A stretch of DNA of 64,000 nt from Massilia putida (GCF_001941825.1 NZ_CP019038.1:4898001-4962000); one strand, 5' to 3'. Shown: positions 1 through 9,441, counted from the stretch's first letter. Made by a program: numbers and translations. Notes: a model not told the origin generated them from the sequence alone.

Positions 1-2949
1 CATCTTGCCGGAGCCGAGCGTGTTCTTCATCGTCATCAGCGCCGTGTATTCGGCCAGGCTTTCCGACAGCACGGTCGCGCCGCGCACGTCGGCGCCGACG
101 ATCTGGTGCGCCCACCACTGGTGGCCCACCTCGTGCGCGCTGACGTAGTACGGATAATCGATGTCCTTGCGCGAGTCCGGATCGACCTTGGCGATGAAGC
201 CGACGCTTTCCGAGAACGGAATCGTGCCCGGCGCCGCCTGCGCGTACGACGCGTAGCGGGGGAACTCCGCGATGCGCAGCTCGCGGTTCTGGTAGGGGCT
301 GAAGTGCTTGGTGCCGTATTCGAGGGCCGCCTTGGCGCCGCGGATCATGCGGTCGACATTGAACTCGTGGCCCGGATGGTAATACACGTCGATCGTCACG
401 TCCTGCCAGCGGTCGTGGCGCACTTCGTAGCGGGCCGACTGGAACGTGTACATATTCAGCACGGGCTTGTCGGCCTTGTAATGGAACCAGCGCCGGCCGC
501 CGCTCATCCACTCCTGTTCCAGCGTGCCCGGCGCGACGACCGTCTGGTCCGGGCTCGTGCTGACGACGGCGTCGAAGCGGACCCAGTCGGCGTCGTTGGC
601 GATGTAGTTGTTCGCGCGCGCCGCCTCGTCCTCGCGCGCGGCCATGCGTTCGCGCGGCGCGAGGCCGTGGCGCTTGCGGTCGCGGTCGTCCTCCAGCTCG
701 TACGTGGGCTGGTAGCCGACGTGCGGCAGGATCTCATTGGTGAAAAAGGTGCCGTTGCCGACGACGGCCGTGTCGCGGCCCAGCCCCAGCACGCCGCCGG
801 GGGCGTCCAGCAGGTCGAATTCCAGCGCCACGCGCGCGCCCGGCTGCAGCGGGGACGCCAGCAGGTAGTGATAAAAGCCGTGCTGCGGATCGGCGCGCAG
901 TAGCCGCGCCGCCTGCGAGAAGCGGGGACGCAGTGCCGGTCCGGGCTTCTGGAACAGGACGACGTCGCGGATCGGGGCGCCCGTGCGGTTTTCCAGCTGG
1001 TAGAAGCCGTGCACCTTGAGCGTGCGGGCGGCGGGATGGATATCGACCTGCAGGCCGACGTCCGTGACGCGCGGCTGCGGCAGTTTGGCGTAGCGCTTGT
1101 AGCGCAATTCGTAGTCGGCGCGCACCTGTTCCTTGTGCCAGGCCGTCTGGTAGGCGCCCAGGTGCACGAGGTTGTACCACAGCAGGCCGCCGCTGGCGGC
1201 GAAGATCAGGATGCCGGCCGCGAACCCGCTTAGCACGCCGGGCGTCAGGCGGCGGCGCGCCAGTTGCAGGCGTTCGGCGAAGGTGTCGCTCACGCCGCGC
1301 GGCCACAGCACGAGCGCCAGGGTGAACAGGACGATGGCGGCGCCGCCCCAGTAGACTTGCAGCGCGCGCTGCAGCGACAGGTAGTGGCCGAAGCCGTTCA
1401 TGGCCGAATAGGTCACGTCCGGCAGCGCGCCGTACACGAGCATCGGGTGGTCGAGGCCGAAACCGCCGAGGAACAGCGTGATGACGTAATACGTCACCAG
1501 CGCGAAGTAGGCGAGGTATTTGTGGTTCAGGATGGCCTGGGCGGCGATCGCCAGCACGGCCAGCAGCACGTAGCGGGGCAGCAGGATGCCGAACAGCGTG
1601 GTGAGATACAGGCCGGGCTCCAGCGTCAGGTAGCCGCGCGCCAGCTGGATGCCCATCCCGCATACCATCGCAGCCAGCAGCAGCAGCGCCTGCAGGCCGA
1701 CGAGGGCGATGGTCTTGGCCGCCAGCGGCAGCCAGCTGGGCACCGGCAGCGCGTCCAGCATCTGCGCCATGCGCGCCTCGCGCTCGCGCCACACCATTTC
1801 GCCCGCATAGAACGTCGTGACGACCAGCAGGAACAGCGCGAACACGTCGCGGATCAGTTCCAGCACCAAGTACGTCACGGGGTACGTCTTCGTGCCGTAG
1901 ATCGCGCCCAGGTCGAGCGAGCTGACGACGAGGGTCAGCATGCCGGCCAGGACGATCACGGCGAAGTAGACGTTCTTGACGGATTCCCGGAACGCGAGCC
2001 AGCCCGATTTCGCCAGCAGCACGGCGAGGCTGCGCGCGGCGAAGTCGGGCGTCTCGTGCATATCGGCCATGCTGGACGGCGCTTGCGGTGCCGCTTCCGG
2101 TTCGGGCCGCGCCTGGCCGCGTTTGCCGGCGGGCGTCGATACGAAGCTGAAGCGCCAGTAGCCGAGCAGCAGGACGACGAGCGAGAACGCCGACCAGAGC
2201 GCGCGGTTGATCAGGTAGACACCGGCGAACGGGACCTGCAACGTGTTGCGTTCCGTGAGGCTCCAGTATTCGGTGAGGCGGATCAGCGCCGTCGTGCCGA
2301 ACGGGTCGATCAGCGCCGCGAGCGTCTTGTAATCGAGGTCGCGCGCCAGCGACGGCGCGACGATGTAACCGATCAGCATGACGACGCTGGCGACGTACAC
2401 GGCCAGCATGCGCCGCGTGAGCGCCGCGAGCACGAAGAAGATGGCGCCGAAGATGAACAGGTTCGGCAGCAGCGTGAGGAAGTAGGGAAGCAGATAGCCC
2501 GCCACCGAATAGGGCCCGACGCGGGCGGGATCGATGCCGGGCAGCGCGGCCCCCAGCAGGGTGCCGAACAGGATCGAGGAGAACACGGCGGCCAGCGTGG
2601 CGAGCGCGCCGAGGAAGCGGCCGAACACGTAGGCGTATTTCGGGATCGGCGCGCTGAAGAAGAAGTGGTGCGTCTCGTACTCGAAGTCCTGTTGCACCGA
2701 GCGGCCCGTCATCGCGGCGACCACGATCACGCCGAGGGAGCCGAGGAAGGCCACGCTCAGCGCGATCTGGCGCGGCGCGTTGATCAGGACGCGGCCGCCG
2801 AACGAGACGAAGGCTTCCTTGAACACGCCGCCCGCGGCGGCCATCCACAGCAGGGCCAGCGCGAAGAAGGCGAAGAAATACACCCAGGTCGACAGCAGCT
2901 TCAGGCGCTGCCTGGCCTCGAAGCCGGCGATGGCGAAGAGCGCGCCCAT
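1..2949 (-). CDS. ABC transporter permease fused to M1-family aminopeptidase-like domain (3' end outside window)
   Basis: The frame is open from the ATG at 2949 to the window edge, giving 983 residues of a protein whose family is usually about 1,200 long. The N-terminal half is a multi-span permease: the first helix is near residues 20-37 ([13 protein letters not shown]), and clusters of hydrophobic segments follow. Close to the window edge the same frame carries a gluzincin motif HEVGHQWW (bases about 112-135), followed by SESLAEY with the expected third-ligand glutamate about 20 residues on. This is the known architecture of ABC permease/M1 aminopeptidase proteins. The start lies 3 bases after the stop of the upstream ATPase gene, so the two are co-transcribed and probably form one membrane complex. 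Substrate and peptidase activity are not known. Confidence 0.85.
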   Translation of the reverse strand, partial: MGALFAIAGFEARQRLKLLSTWVYFFAFFALALLWMAAAGGVFKEAFVSFGGRVLINAPRQIALSVAFLGSLGVIVVAAMTGRSVQQDFEYETHHFFFSAPIPKYAYVFGRFLGALATLAAVFSSILFGTLLGAALPGIDPARVGPYSVAGYLLPYFLTLLPNLFIFGAIFFVLAALTRRMLAVYVASVVMLIGYIVAPSLARDLDYKTLAALIDPFGTTALIRLTEYWSLTERNTLQVPFAGVYLINRALWSAFSLVVLLLGYWRFSFVSTPAGKRGQARPEPEAAPQAPSSMADMHETPDFAARSLAVLLAKSGWLAFRESVKNVYFAVIVLAGMLTLVVSSLDLGAIYGTKTYPVTYLVLELIRDVFALFLLVVTTFYAGEMVWREREARMAQMLDALPVPSWLPLAAKTIALVGLQALLLLAAMVCGMGIQLARGYLTLEPGLYLTTLFGILLPRYVLLAVLAIAAQAILNHKYLAYFALVTYYVITLFLGGFGLDHPMLVYGALPDVTYSAMNGFGHYLSLQRALQVYWGGAAIVLFTLALVLWPRGVSDTFAERLQLARRRLTPGVLSGFAAGILIFAASGGLLWYNLVHLGAYQTAWHKEQVRADYELRYKRYAKLPQPRVTDVGLQVDIHPAARTLKVHGFYQLENRTGAPIRDVVLFQKPGPALRPRFSQAARLLRADPQHGFYHYLLASPLQPGARVALEFDLLDAPGGVLGLGRDTAVVGNGTFFTNEILPHVGYQPTYELEDDRDRKRHGLAPRERMAAREDEAARANNYIANDADWVRFDAVVSTSPDQTVVAPGTLEQEWMSGGRRWFHYKADKPVLNMYTFQSARYEVRHDRWQDVTIDVYYHPGHEFNVDRMIRGAKAALEYGTKHFSPYQNRELRIAEFPRYASYAQAAPGTIPFSESVGFIAKVDPDSRKDIDYPYYVSAHEVGHQWWAHQIVGADVRGATVLSESLAEYTALMTMKNTLGSGKM

Positions 2950-2952
2950 GAA

Positions 2953-3846
2953 TCAGCAGTTCCCTGCGAGGTCGTTGTGGCGGCCGGCGATGGTGGCGAA
3001 GTAGACGTCCTCCAGGGTCGGATGGATCGGCTCGAAGTCGTCGCCGGGATAGCGGTCGGCGTACACGTGGATCAAGGTGCGTCCGGACAGCAGACGCGTG
3101 GAGATGACGGTGTGGCGCTTCTGGAAGGCGGGCAGGTCCGATTTGCTCACGACGCGCGCCCAGATCTTGCCTTCGATGCCTTCGATGAGGCGGACCGGTT
3201 CGCCGCACAGCAGCACGTGGCCCTTGTTGATGATCGCCATGTTGGCGCACAGGTCGGCCACGTCGGACACGATGTGCGTGGACAGGATCACGGTCTTGTC
3301 TTCGCCGATGTCGGACAGCAGGTTGTGGAAGCGTACCCGTTCCTGCGGGTCGAGGCCGGCCGTCGGCTCGTCGACGATGATCAGCCGCGGGTCGCCGAGC
3401 AGGGCCTGGGCGATGCCGAAGCGTTGGCGCATGCCGCCGGAAAAGGTGCCCATCTTCTGGTTGCGCACCTCGAACAGATTGGTCTGCTGCAGCAGGGCGT
3501 CGACGACTTCGCGCCGGCGGTGGCGCTGCGACAGGCCTTTCAATTGCGCGAAATGGTCGAGCAGTTCGTACGCGGTCACTTTCGGGTACACGCCGAAGTC
3601 CTGCGGCAGATAGCCCAGCAGGCGGCGCACCTCGTCCTTTTCGTCGAGCACGTCGATGTCGTCCAGGAAGACGGAGCCGCTGTCGCACTCTTGCAGGGTG
3701 GCGAGGATCCGCATCAGGGTCGACTTGCCGGCGCCGTTCGGCCCCAGCAGGCCGAACATCCCCGGCGGGATGCTCAGCGTGACCTTGTCCAGTGCGACCA
3801 CGCCATTGGCATAGGTCTTGGACAGGTTGCGGATTTGTAATTCCAT
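2953..3846 (-). CDS. ABC transporter ATP-binding protein
   Basis: This is a 297-residue ABC ATPase. Walker A is GPNGAGKS at residues 35-42, the signature is FSGGM at 135-139, Walker B is LIIVDE ending at 160, and the H-loop histidine is near 191. The C-terminal 80 residues form an extra domain typical of the CcmA/NatA-like exporter ATPases. An upstream in-frame ATG at 3879 exists, but the ATG at 3846 begins the conserved MELQIRNLSK sequence and has a GGGAG ribosome site 7 bases ahead, so 3846 is chosen. It would drive the downstream permease/M1 fusion, whose gene begins 3 bases beyond its stop. An inverted repeat overlaps its probable promoter. Confidence 0.92.
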   Translation of the reverse strand: MELQIRNLSKTYANGVVALDKVTLSIPPGMFGLLGPNGAGKSTLMRILATLQECDSGSVFLDDIDVLDEKDEVRRLLGYLPQDFGVYPKVTAYELLDHFAQLKGLSQRHRRREVVDALLQQTNLFEVRNQKMGTFSGGMRQRFGIAQALLGDPRLIIVDEPTAGLDPQERVRFHNLLSDIGEDKTVILSTHIVSDVADLCANMAIINKGHVLLCGEPVRLIEGIEGKIWARVVSKSDLPAFQKRHTVISTRLLSGRTLIHVYADRYPGDDFEPIHPTLEDVYFATIAGRHNDLAGNC

Positions 3847-3866
3847 GGACACTCCCGTTGCACGTG

Positions 3867-3899
3867 ACAATGCACGCATTTCATGACTGTTGCATTGTA
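3867..3899 (-). promoter_or_regulatory. Putative operator overlapping the -10 of the ABC/M1 operon
   Basis: ACAATGCA at 3867-3874 is matched by its exact reverse complement TGCATTGT at 3891-3898, separated by 16 bases. Read on the minus strand, the distal arm lies within a good -10 hexamer, TACAAT (3899-3894), about 50 bases ahead of the start codon. No convincing -35 is visible. The arrangement suits a dimeric repressor; its identity is unknown, and no regulator gene adjoins. Confidence 0.4.
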
Positions 3900-4028
3900 T
3901 TAAAAACGAGCTGATGCGGCAGCAGCCGTGCGATACACGGCGTTTTCACAAGTCCAGAGTGCAGAAAAGCGGGAGCAGGATGCAGGCCAGCATACGGTAC
4001 GGCATGCTTTCTGTCTACTTTGGCAACA

Positions 4029-4058
4029 TTGCCCGTGATATCGTGACGGGCGCATAAT
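4029..4058 (+). promoter_or_regulatory. Putative promoter placed for a leaderless transcript
   Basis: TTGCCC (4029-4034) and CATAAT (4053-4058) are separated by 18 bases. The -10 ends only 6 bases before the ATG at 4065, so transcription would begin at or very near the start codon. No Shine-Dalgarno sequence precedes that ATG, which agrees with a leaderless message. This is inferred from sequence alone. Confidence 0.35.
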
Positions 4059-4064
4059 GGCTCC

Positions 4065-4517
4065 ATGGATACCCTCATCAAGGACAAGATCCTGGCCGTC
4101 ACGCGCCAGGGCCGCACCCGGGCCGAGTCGACGGACTGGTTCCGCGTCACCGTCGGCCTGTACTACCTGGCCGGGCTGATGACGAAAGAAGCCATCGATT
4201 TCAAGACCGTCGACCGCGACTTCAACCGGTTCATCTACCACACGATCGGCGGCGGCCACACGATCACCAGCATCCTGCAATTCATGAGCGGACAGCGGGT
4301 ACTGCCGATCGTGCAGTCCGAGCGCTACATGGCAGCCTTCACGTCCACCTGCACCGACGTGCCGGCCGATTCGATCCCGTTCCTGCTGGAGTTGAATCTG
4401 GGCGTGGCGAAGAATATTTCGAAGCTGGACGTGGCCGGGCCGCTGCACGACTGGCTCGAAGCGCAGAAGCTTGCGCAGAAGACACGTGACGGAGGGGCAG
4501 CCGCGGAGGGCATATAA
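4065..4517 (+). CDS. Unrecognised 150-residue cytoplasmic protein
   Basis: I do not recognise this protein. It has no signal peptide or membrane span. Residues 1-60 look helical with mixed charge (MDTLIKDKILAVTRQGRTRA, then DWFRVTVGLYYLAGLM). The middle has a glycine/threonine stretch (HTIGGGHTITSILQFMSG), and the last 20 residues are polar and low in complexity (KTRDGGAAAEGI). Codon use and GC-rich third positions match the neighbours, and no competing frame is as coding-like. It lies 38 bases ahead of coq7 on the same strand, but a separate TATAAT for coq7 overlaps its stop codon. The gene may be leaderless. Confidence 0.6.
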   Translation: MDTLIKDKILAVTRQGRTRAESTDWFRVTVGLYYLAGLMTKEAIDFKTVDRDFNRFIYHTIGGGHTITSILQFMSGQRVLPIVQSERYMAAFTSTCTDVPADSIPFLLELNLGVAKNISKLDVAGPLHDWLEAQKLAQKTRDGGAAAEGI

Positions 4518-4518
4518 T
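4513..4518 (+). promoter_or_regulatory. Candidate -10 element for coq7
   Basis: A perfect TATAAT overlaps the stop codon of the preceding gene and lies 37 bases ahead of the coq7 ATG. No good -35 is seen at 16-18 bases. An AAGG ribosome site lies just before the ATG. Confidence 0.35.
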
Positions 4519-4555
4519 TCGGCTTATCGAAAACCTGAGCTGAATAAGGCGATCC

Positions 4556-5203
4556 ATGGCAACCGCAACCCGAAACATCACCCCCCTCGACCACCTGATC
4601 GCCGGTTTCGACAAGGCGTTGCGCGTGGTGGGCGGCGTCGCTAAGGCCGCGCGTCCGAATCCGGGCGTGTCGGCGCCGGACTGCGAACTGAATGCGCAGG
4701 AACAGCGCCACAGCGCGGGGCTGATGCGCGTGAACCACGTGGGCGAAGTGTGCGCGCAAGCGTTGTACGATGCCCAGGGCCGCCGTGCCTCCACGAACGC
4801 CATGCGCGCGCAGTTCGCGCAATCCGGACGCGAGGAAGAAGACCACCTGGCCTGGACGGCCGAGCGCCTGGCCGAGCTGGGCTCGCAGCCTAGCCTGCTG
4901 AATCCGCTGTGGTATGCCGCCGCCTACGCGCTGGGATTGGCCGCGTCGCGCCTGGGCGACGCCGTCAGCCTCGGCTTCGTCGTGGAGACCGAGCGCCAGG
5001 TGGAGGCCCACCTGAACAGCCACCTCGAGCAACTGCCGCCGCACGACGCGAAGTCGCGCGCGATCGTCACCCAGATGCGCGACGACGAGATCGCGCACGG
5101 CGCCAAGGCCGAGGCGATGGGCGCCGCCGAGATGCCGTTGCCGGTCAAGGCGGCGATGCGCGCCATGTCCAAGGTGATGACGACGACGGCGTATTACATC
5201 TGA
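4556..5203 (+). CDS. coq7: Ubiquinone biosynthesis hydroxylase Coq7 (2-polyprenyl-3-methyl-6-methoxy-1,4-benzoquinone monooxygenase)
   Basis: This is a 215-residue diiron hydroxylase catalysing the C6 ring hydroxylation in ubiquinone synthesis at the cytoplasmic membrane. The carboxylate/histidine ligand set is visible: E64 in [10 protein letters not shown]94 and H97 in EEEDH, E146 in VVETER, and E178 with H181 in DDEIAH. The hydrophobic stretch around 118-140 ([12 protein letters not shown]) is the expected membrane-facing helix. Length and motif spacing match bacterial Coq7, so the gene appears complete. A stem-loop 29 bases past the stop probably ends the transcript. Confidence 0.95.
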   Translation: MATATRNITPLDHLIAGFDKALRVVGGVAKAARPNPGVSAPDCELNAQEQRHSAGLMRVNHVGEVCAQALYDAQGRRASTNAMRAQFAQSGREEEDHLAWTAERLAELGSQPSLLNPLWYAAAYALGLAASRLGDAVSLGFVVETERQVEAHLNSHLEQLPPHDAKSRAIVTQMRDDEIAHGAKAEAMGAAEMPLPVKAAMRAMSKVMTTTAYYI

Positions 5204-5231
5204 TAATTTGATTGGCTGGCTGCACCCGACG

Positions 5232-5283
5232 GCGTGAACGATCGGCGACGTTGCCGCCGGCCACGCGTTCACGCGACATTTTC
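5232..5283 (+). terminator. Probable terminator hairpin downstream of coq7
   Basis: GCGTGAACG (5232-5240) pairs with CGTTCACGC (5266-5274). An inner CGGCG/CGCCG pair extends the stem, and the hairpin is followed by a short T-rich stretch (ATTTTC). The T-run is weak. Confidence 0.5.
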
Positions 5284-5334
5284 ATGCCGTGGTAGAAAAC
5301 CGGCGCCGTGAGCGTTTTCGACGGATTGAGCGGT

Positions 5335-5396
5335 ACGTATCACCGCGTGGAGTCATTGAGTCCGCGGGACTCAATGACGAGCCGTCCACCCTACGG
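5335..5396. repeat. Dispersed palindromic element, family A copy 1
   Basis: The element contains a perfect 12-base stem, GTCATTGAGTCC and GGACTCAATGAC, around a GCG loop. It is flanked by CGTATCACCGCGTGG and TCCACCCTACG. The flanks match the ends of the elements near 31.15 kb and 37.0 kb, while the inner stem differs. It lies between the converging coq7 and OsmC genes. Confidence 0.6.
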
Positions 5397-5417
5397 CGTC
5401 ATCGTCCGTTCGGACGA

Positions 5418-5840
5418 TCACGCCTCGACGATCTCGAACGAATGCGTGATCTCGGCCGTCTTGGCCAGCATGATCGACGCCGAGCAGTACTTGTCGTGTG
5501 ACAGGTTGACGGCGCGTTCGACGGTCGCCGGCTTGAGGTTGCGGCCCGTGACGATGAAGTGGAAGTGGATCTTCGTGAACACCTTCGGGTCGGTCTCGGC
5601 ACGCTCGGCCGTCAACGTGACGTCGCAGCCGCGCACGTCCTCGCGGCTGCGCTTGAGGATCAGCACGACGTCGTAGGCGGTGCAGCCACCCGTGCCGAGC
5701 AGCACCATTTCCATCGGGCGCGGCGCCAGGTTGTGGCCGCCGCCTTCGGGGGCGCCATCCATGTTGACCAGGTGGCCGGAGCCGGTCTCGGCCCGGAAAC
5801 TCATCCCGGACGGTCCGTTCCAGCTGACTTTGACTTCCAT
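5418..5840 (-). CDS. OsmC family peroxiredoxin-like protein
   Basis: This is a 140-residue OsmC/Ohr-fold protein. The two family cysteines are present: C53 in GTGGCTAYD and C119 in DKYCSAS. The remainder (PRPMEMVLLG, KIHFHFIVTG) fits the YhfA-like OsmC subgroup more than Ohr. Members reduce organic peroxides through the cysteine pair or have unknown thiol-dependent roles in the cytoplasm. The gene follows an ABC permease gene on the same strand after 84 bases and could be the last gene of that transcript. Confidence 0.88.
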   Translation of the reverse strand: MEVKVSWNGPSGMSFRAETGSGHLVNMDGAPEGGGHNLAPRPMEMVLLGTGGCTAYDVVLILKRSREDVRGCDVTLTAERAETDPKVFTKIHFHFIVTGRNLKPATVERAVNLSHDKYCSASIMLAKTAEITHSFEIVEA

Positions 5841-5924
5841 CGATTTCTCCGCTTTGGTAGATGTGTGAAGACATCCATTCTAAGCCAGCGCGGCGCGCCG
5901 TGCTGACGCGAGGGTCATTCCCTT

Positions 5925-7121
5925 TCAGACGGCCAGCACGTAGCGCTCGCTCTTCATGCGCCACGCGGCGAACGCGACGGCCGCCCACGCCGCCAGTGCC
6001 GAGCACAGGAACGTCAGCACGAACGGCAGCAGGCCGATGTCGCCGCCCTTGGCCGTTTCGCGCAACAGGGTCTGGTTCGACAGCATCGGCACGAGGTACA
6101 TCCACGACGCCGTTTTGAGTTCCAGCATCGACACGGCGAGCCCCGGCAGCATCGGCACCAGCATCACGATCGACAGCACGCTCTGCGCTTCCTTGAACGA
6201 GCGTGCGTTCATCGCCACCGCGATCTGCATGCCGGCCGCGAACAGCGACAGCGGCACGGACGCCAGGCAGACGAGCAGCAGCCGCCCCCAGCTCACGCGC
6301 CAGGTCATGCCGATTTCTTCCAGCGGCATCCACGACAGGATCGCATGCGCCAGCATCAGTTCCAGCGTGATGCCGATGACGGCCAGCGCCGCCGCGGCCA
6401 GCCATTTGCCGGCGACGAGTTCCCACGTGCGCACGGGCTGCGCCATCAGCACCTCGAGCGAGCGGCGTTCGCGTTCGCCCGCCGTGGAATCGACCGCCGC
6501 CGACAGGCCGCAGATGAACGCGGGGAAGAACAGGAAGCCGAGGATGCCGCCGATGACGCCGGCCGAACGCGCGGCCGTCGTGCCCGTGTCGTAGCGCTGC
6601 ACCTGCACGGGCGACAGCGCCGCCGGCGACACGCCGTGCGCCAGCAGGCGCGCGCTGGCGACGTTGGCGCCGTAGGCGTTCAGCACGTCCTCGACGTCGC
6701 GCCGGCCATCCTGCTCCGTCGACGAATCGAACCACAGCTCGATGCGCGCCGGCCGCATCGCTTCGTAGTCGCTCGCGTACTTGCCGGGCAGGCGCAGCAC
6801 GGCGGCGGCCTTGCGGGCGCGCAGCAGCTCGCCGATCGCGGCTTCGTCCAGCGGCGGCGTGTCGTGGATGGTGACGTTCTTTTGCTTCAACTGGGCCATC
6901 AGCGTGGGCGCCTGCGCGCCGCCGATCACGGCCAGCACGATGCCTTCGCGCTCGGGCTTCGTCGCGCGGTCGATCCATTGGTGCAGCAGGACGCCCAGCA
7001 GCATCGGGTACATCAGGGTGAACAAGGCCAGGAGGCCCAGCGAGCGCTTGTCGCGCAGCGATTCCCTGAACTCTTTTTTGAACACGACGAAGAACTTGAG
7101 TTGTCGATGCGGGGCGGTCAT
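5925..7121 (-). CDS. ABC transporter permease (NatB/CcmB-like exporter)
   Basis: This is a 398-residue permease with the ABC-2 layout. One helix near residues 25-45 (LGLLALFTLMYPMLLGVLLH) is followed by a large extracytoplasmic domain to about residue 170. Five further hydrophobic segments fill the C-terminal half (ILGFLFFPAFICGLSAAV, LAVIGITLELMLAHAIL and others). The chosen ATG at 7121 gives MTAPHRQLKFF and overlaps the upstream ATPase stop by 4 bases (ATGA). A longer reading from 7259 would overlap the ATPase gene heavily and is rejected. The cargo is unknown; NatB-type permeases work with NatA ATPases in efflux. Confidence 0.88.
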   Translation of the reverse strand: MTAPHRQLKFFVVFKKEFRESLRDKRSLGLLALFTLMYPMLLGVLLHQWIDRATKPEREGIVLAVIGGAQAPTLMAQLKQKNVTIHDTPPLDEAAIGELLRARKAAAVLRLPGKYASDYEAMRPARIELWFDSSTEQDGRRDVEDVLNAYGANVASARLLAHGVSPAALSPVQVQRYDTGTTAARSAGVIGGILGFLFFPAFICGLSAAVDSTAGERERRSLEVLMAQPVRTWELVAGKWLAAAALAVIGITLELMLAHAILSWMPLEEIGMTWRVSWGRLLLVCLASVPLSLFAAGMQIAVAMNARSFKEAQSVLSIVMLVPMLPGLAVSMLELKTASWMYLVPMLSNQTLLRETAKGGDIGLLPFVLTFLCSALAAWAAVAFAAWRMKSERYVLAV

Positions 7122-7852
7122 GAGACGATCCCCTCGTCGGTGCCGACCAGGCGCACGAACGCGTCTTCCAGGTTGGCGATGCCGGTACGCCGGCACAGGT
7201 CCGCCGGCGTGCCCTGCGCCACGGTATGGCCCTTGGCGATGACGATCACGTCGTCGCACAGGTGACTGACTTCCTGCATCACGTGCGTGGCCATCACCAC
7301 GCAGCAGCCCTCGGCACGCAGGGTGGACAGCGCATGGCGCACGGCGCGCGTGCTCATCACGTCCAGGCCGCGGGTGGGCTCGTCCAGCAGCAGATGGCGC
7401 GGGCGGTGCAGCATGGCGCGCGCCAGGGCCACCTTGATGCGCTGGCCCTGCGAAAAGCCCTTGCTGCGGCGTTCCAGGATGTCGTCCATCGCGAGCATCT
7501 CCGCGACCTCGTCGATGCGCCGGCGCAGCGTGGCGTCTTCCATGCCGTTCAGCTCACCGAAATACGTGAGGTATTCGCGCGTGGACAGGCGCTCGTACAG
7601 CCCGAACTGGTCGGTCAGAAAGCCGATGTTGGCGCGCACCGCGAGCGGATCGCGTTCCGGGTCGACGCCGTCCACCAGAATGGTGCCGTGGTCGCGTTTC
7701 AGCATGCCGACGAGGGTGCGCAGCAAGGTCGTCTTGCCGGCGCCGTTGGGACCCAGCAGGGCCGTGATCTGGCCGTCGCGCGCCGTGAAGCTGACGCCTC
7801 CCAATGCCTGGACGGCGCCAAACTGTTTGCGGACTTCGTGTGCTTCGATCAT
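7118..7852 (-). CDS. ABC transporter ATP-binding protein (NatA-like)
   Basis: This is a 244-residue ATPase with Walker A GPNGAGKT at 34-41, signature FSQGQ at 133-137, Walker B LLLDEP at 154-159 and H-loop H190. The FSQGQ form of the signature is characteristic of the NatA-like exporter group. Its stop overlaps the permease start by 4 bases, which implies translational coupling. It begins 13 bases after the stop of a secreted hydrolase gene that is broken by a frameshift, so all three are probably one transcript. Confidence 0.92.
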   Translation of the reverse strand: MIEAHEVRKQFGAVQALGGVSFTARDGQITALLGPNGAGKTTLLRTLVGMLKRDHGTILVDGVDPERDPLAVRANIGFLTDQFGLYERLSTREYLTYFGELNGMEDATLRRRIDEVAEMLAMDDILERRSKGFSQGQRIKVALARAMLHRPRHLLLDEPTRGLDVMSTRAVRHALSTLRAEGCCVVMATHVMQEVSHLCDDVIVIAKGHTVAQGTPADLCRRTGIANLEDAFVRLVGTDEGIVS

Positions 7853-7865
7853 ATGGGACCCATGT

Positions 7866-9280
7866 TCAGGGTTGCGGTCCGGCGCTGCCGAGCTGGAAGG
7901 TCGGGGCCGGGATCTCGTTCAGGCAGGCGCCGTCGACTTTTGCGTCGGGGCGGTCGAGGAAGGCGCGCAGCAGGCGCGGCGCGCAGCCCAGCTGCGACAC
8001 GCCGTGGCCGACGTTGGGCGCCGTCAGCAGCTGGGCTTTAGCCATGTAGCGGGCCGCCTCCCGGGCGCGGCGCGGCGGCGTGACGGGGTCCAGTGCGCCG
8101 GACAGCAGCAGCGCGGGCGCGTCGATGCGCGCGGGCGCAACGTACGGCACGGGCGGCACGTTCATCGTGCGGCACAGCCCGCGCAGGCGGTCGCCCAGGG
8201 TGCGCGTCAGCGGGCTCGCATCAAGCGCCGCCAGCGCGGGCGTAAAACGCGGCATGTCCTCGGCGCAGACGACGGCCAGGTGCAGCAAGGTGGCCGGCGA
8301 GTCCTCGGGGAAAAGTCGGCGGCCAGGTTGCGGCGCGCGACGAACGGTTGCCAGCGGCCTTGGCTGGCGCTGTGCACGAGGAAGGGCAGGCGGCGCGCGT
8401 CGGCCGGCGAATACAGCATGTTGCGCACGGTGTCGAGCAGGCGCGCGCTCGTCATCGTGACGTCGACCTGGCGCGCCGTGCGCGGATCCGGCAGGTTCAG
8501 TGTCAGGGGCGCCGCATCGAGCTTGCCGACGAGCGCGTCGAATTCGGCGCGCAGATCCGGGTAGGCGCGGGCGCAGGCGGCATCCTTGGCGCACTGCGCG
8601 AACAACTGGTCGAGCGCGGCCTGGGCGTCGCGGCCGCCGGCCGGGATCACCTGGTCGGGCGCGGCGACGGCGTCGAGCAGCAGCGTGCGCACGCCGGCCG
8701 GGTAGGCGCGCGCATACGCCTGCGCGAGGCGGGTGCCGTACGAGCCGCCCCACAGATTGATCTTTTCATAGCCCAGCGCCCGGCGCACGGCGTCGATGTC
8801 GCGCGCGGCCGCGGCCGTCGTGTAGGCGGCGAACGGGGCGCGGCTGGACGCGATGCAGCGGCGCATGGCGGCGTCGGCCTCCGGATCGCTCAACTTCGCA
8901 TCTTCGTCGACGTCGGACGGGCATTCGAGCTTGCCGGACAATCCCGTGCCGCGCTGGTCGATGAACACGATGTCGCGCGTGGCGCGCACGCGCTTGAACG
9001 CGGTGGACAGCAGGGGCAATACGTCGCTGCCCGCTTCGCCGGGGCCGCCGGCCAGCACGAACAGCGGATCCGGCCGCGCGCCCTGGCGCAGCGCGGGGGC
9101 GATCGTCACGTGCAGGTTCAGGGTGGCGGGCTTGCCGGGTTCGAGCGGGACGGGCAGGGTCAGGCAGCGCAGGGCTTCCTCGACGCCGGGCAGATGGCAG
9201 CTGCGCGTGGCAGCCGCGGCCGGCGTGGATGGAGCGGCGGTCATCAGCAGTGCGCCCAGGAGCAGGATGGATTTCAACAA
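7866..9280 (-). pseudogene. Secreted alpha/beta hydrolase (S33/TAP-like) interrupted by a -1 frameshift
   Basis: The 5' part (9280 to about 8314) encodes a signal peptide ending in PAAAA, the oxyanion motif GGPGEAGSD and the nucleophile elbow GGSYGT. The 3' part (about 8310 to 7866) continues in another frame with DSPATLLHLAVV, the acid loop ALDPVTPP and the histidine motif GHGVSQLGC, a TAP-like C-terminus. The break falls in the minus-strand run TTTTCCCC (8314-8307). One added base there restores a protein of about 470 residues with all three catalytic motifs. It could be a recent mutation or a sequencing error. Intact relatives are secreted proline iminopeptidase-like or tripeptidyl aminopeptidase-like enzymes. 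Confidence 0.85.
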
Positions 9281-9411
9281 GCGGTCTCCTCTTCGATGCG
9301 GATCATACTAGTTTGGCATGGATTTTGCGGTCAATGAAAAGTTGCAAAATTGCATGATCCAGCGCGGATGTCTTTGCGTTGTCTCCACCCCGGTGCGCGG
9401 GCGGGGGCGGC

Positions 9412-9441
9412 TTGACTGTCGGGTATGGAATCGGATATAGT
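9412..9441 (+). promoter_or_regulatory. Promoter of the rplM-rpsI operon
   Basis: TTGACT (9412-9417) and TATAGT (9436-9441) are separated by 18 bases, about 110 bases ahead of the rplM start. The resulting leader of roughly 100 bases could hold translational control, as known for ribosomal protein operons. I did not identify a specific L13 site. Confidence 0.65.

Noticed and set aside
734..3688. Very long minus-strand reading frame antisense in phase to the ABC/M1 gene and its ATPase
   Set aside because: Its translation is arginine/alanine/proline-rich without motifs, and it is another frame of two well-supported genes on the same strand. Long open shadows are expected at this GC content.
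1264..3840. 858-residue plus-strand reading frame opposite the same ABC genes
   Set aside because: Its composition is dominated by Q, R, H, E and D with no domain pattern; it is an antisense shadow.
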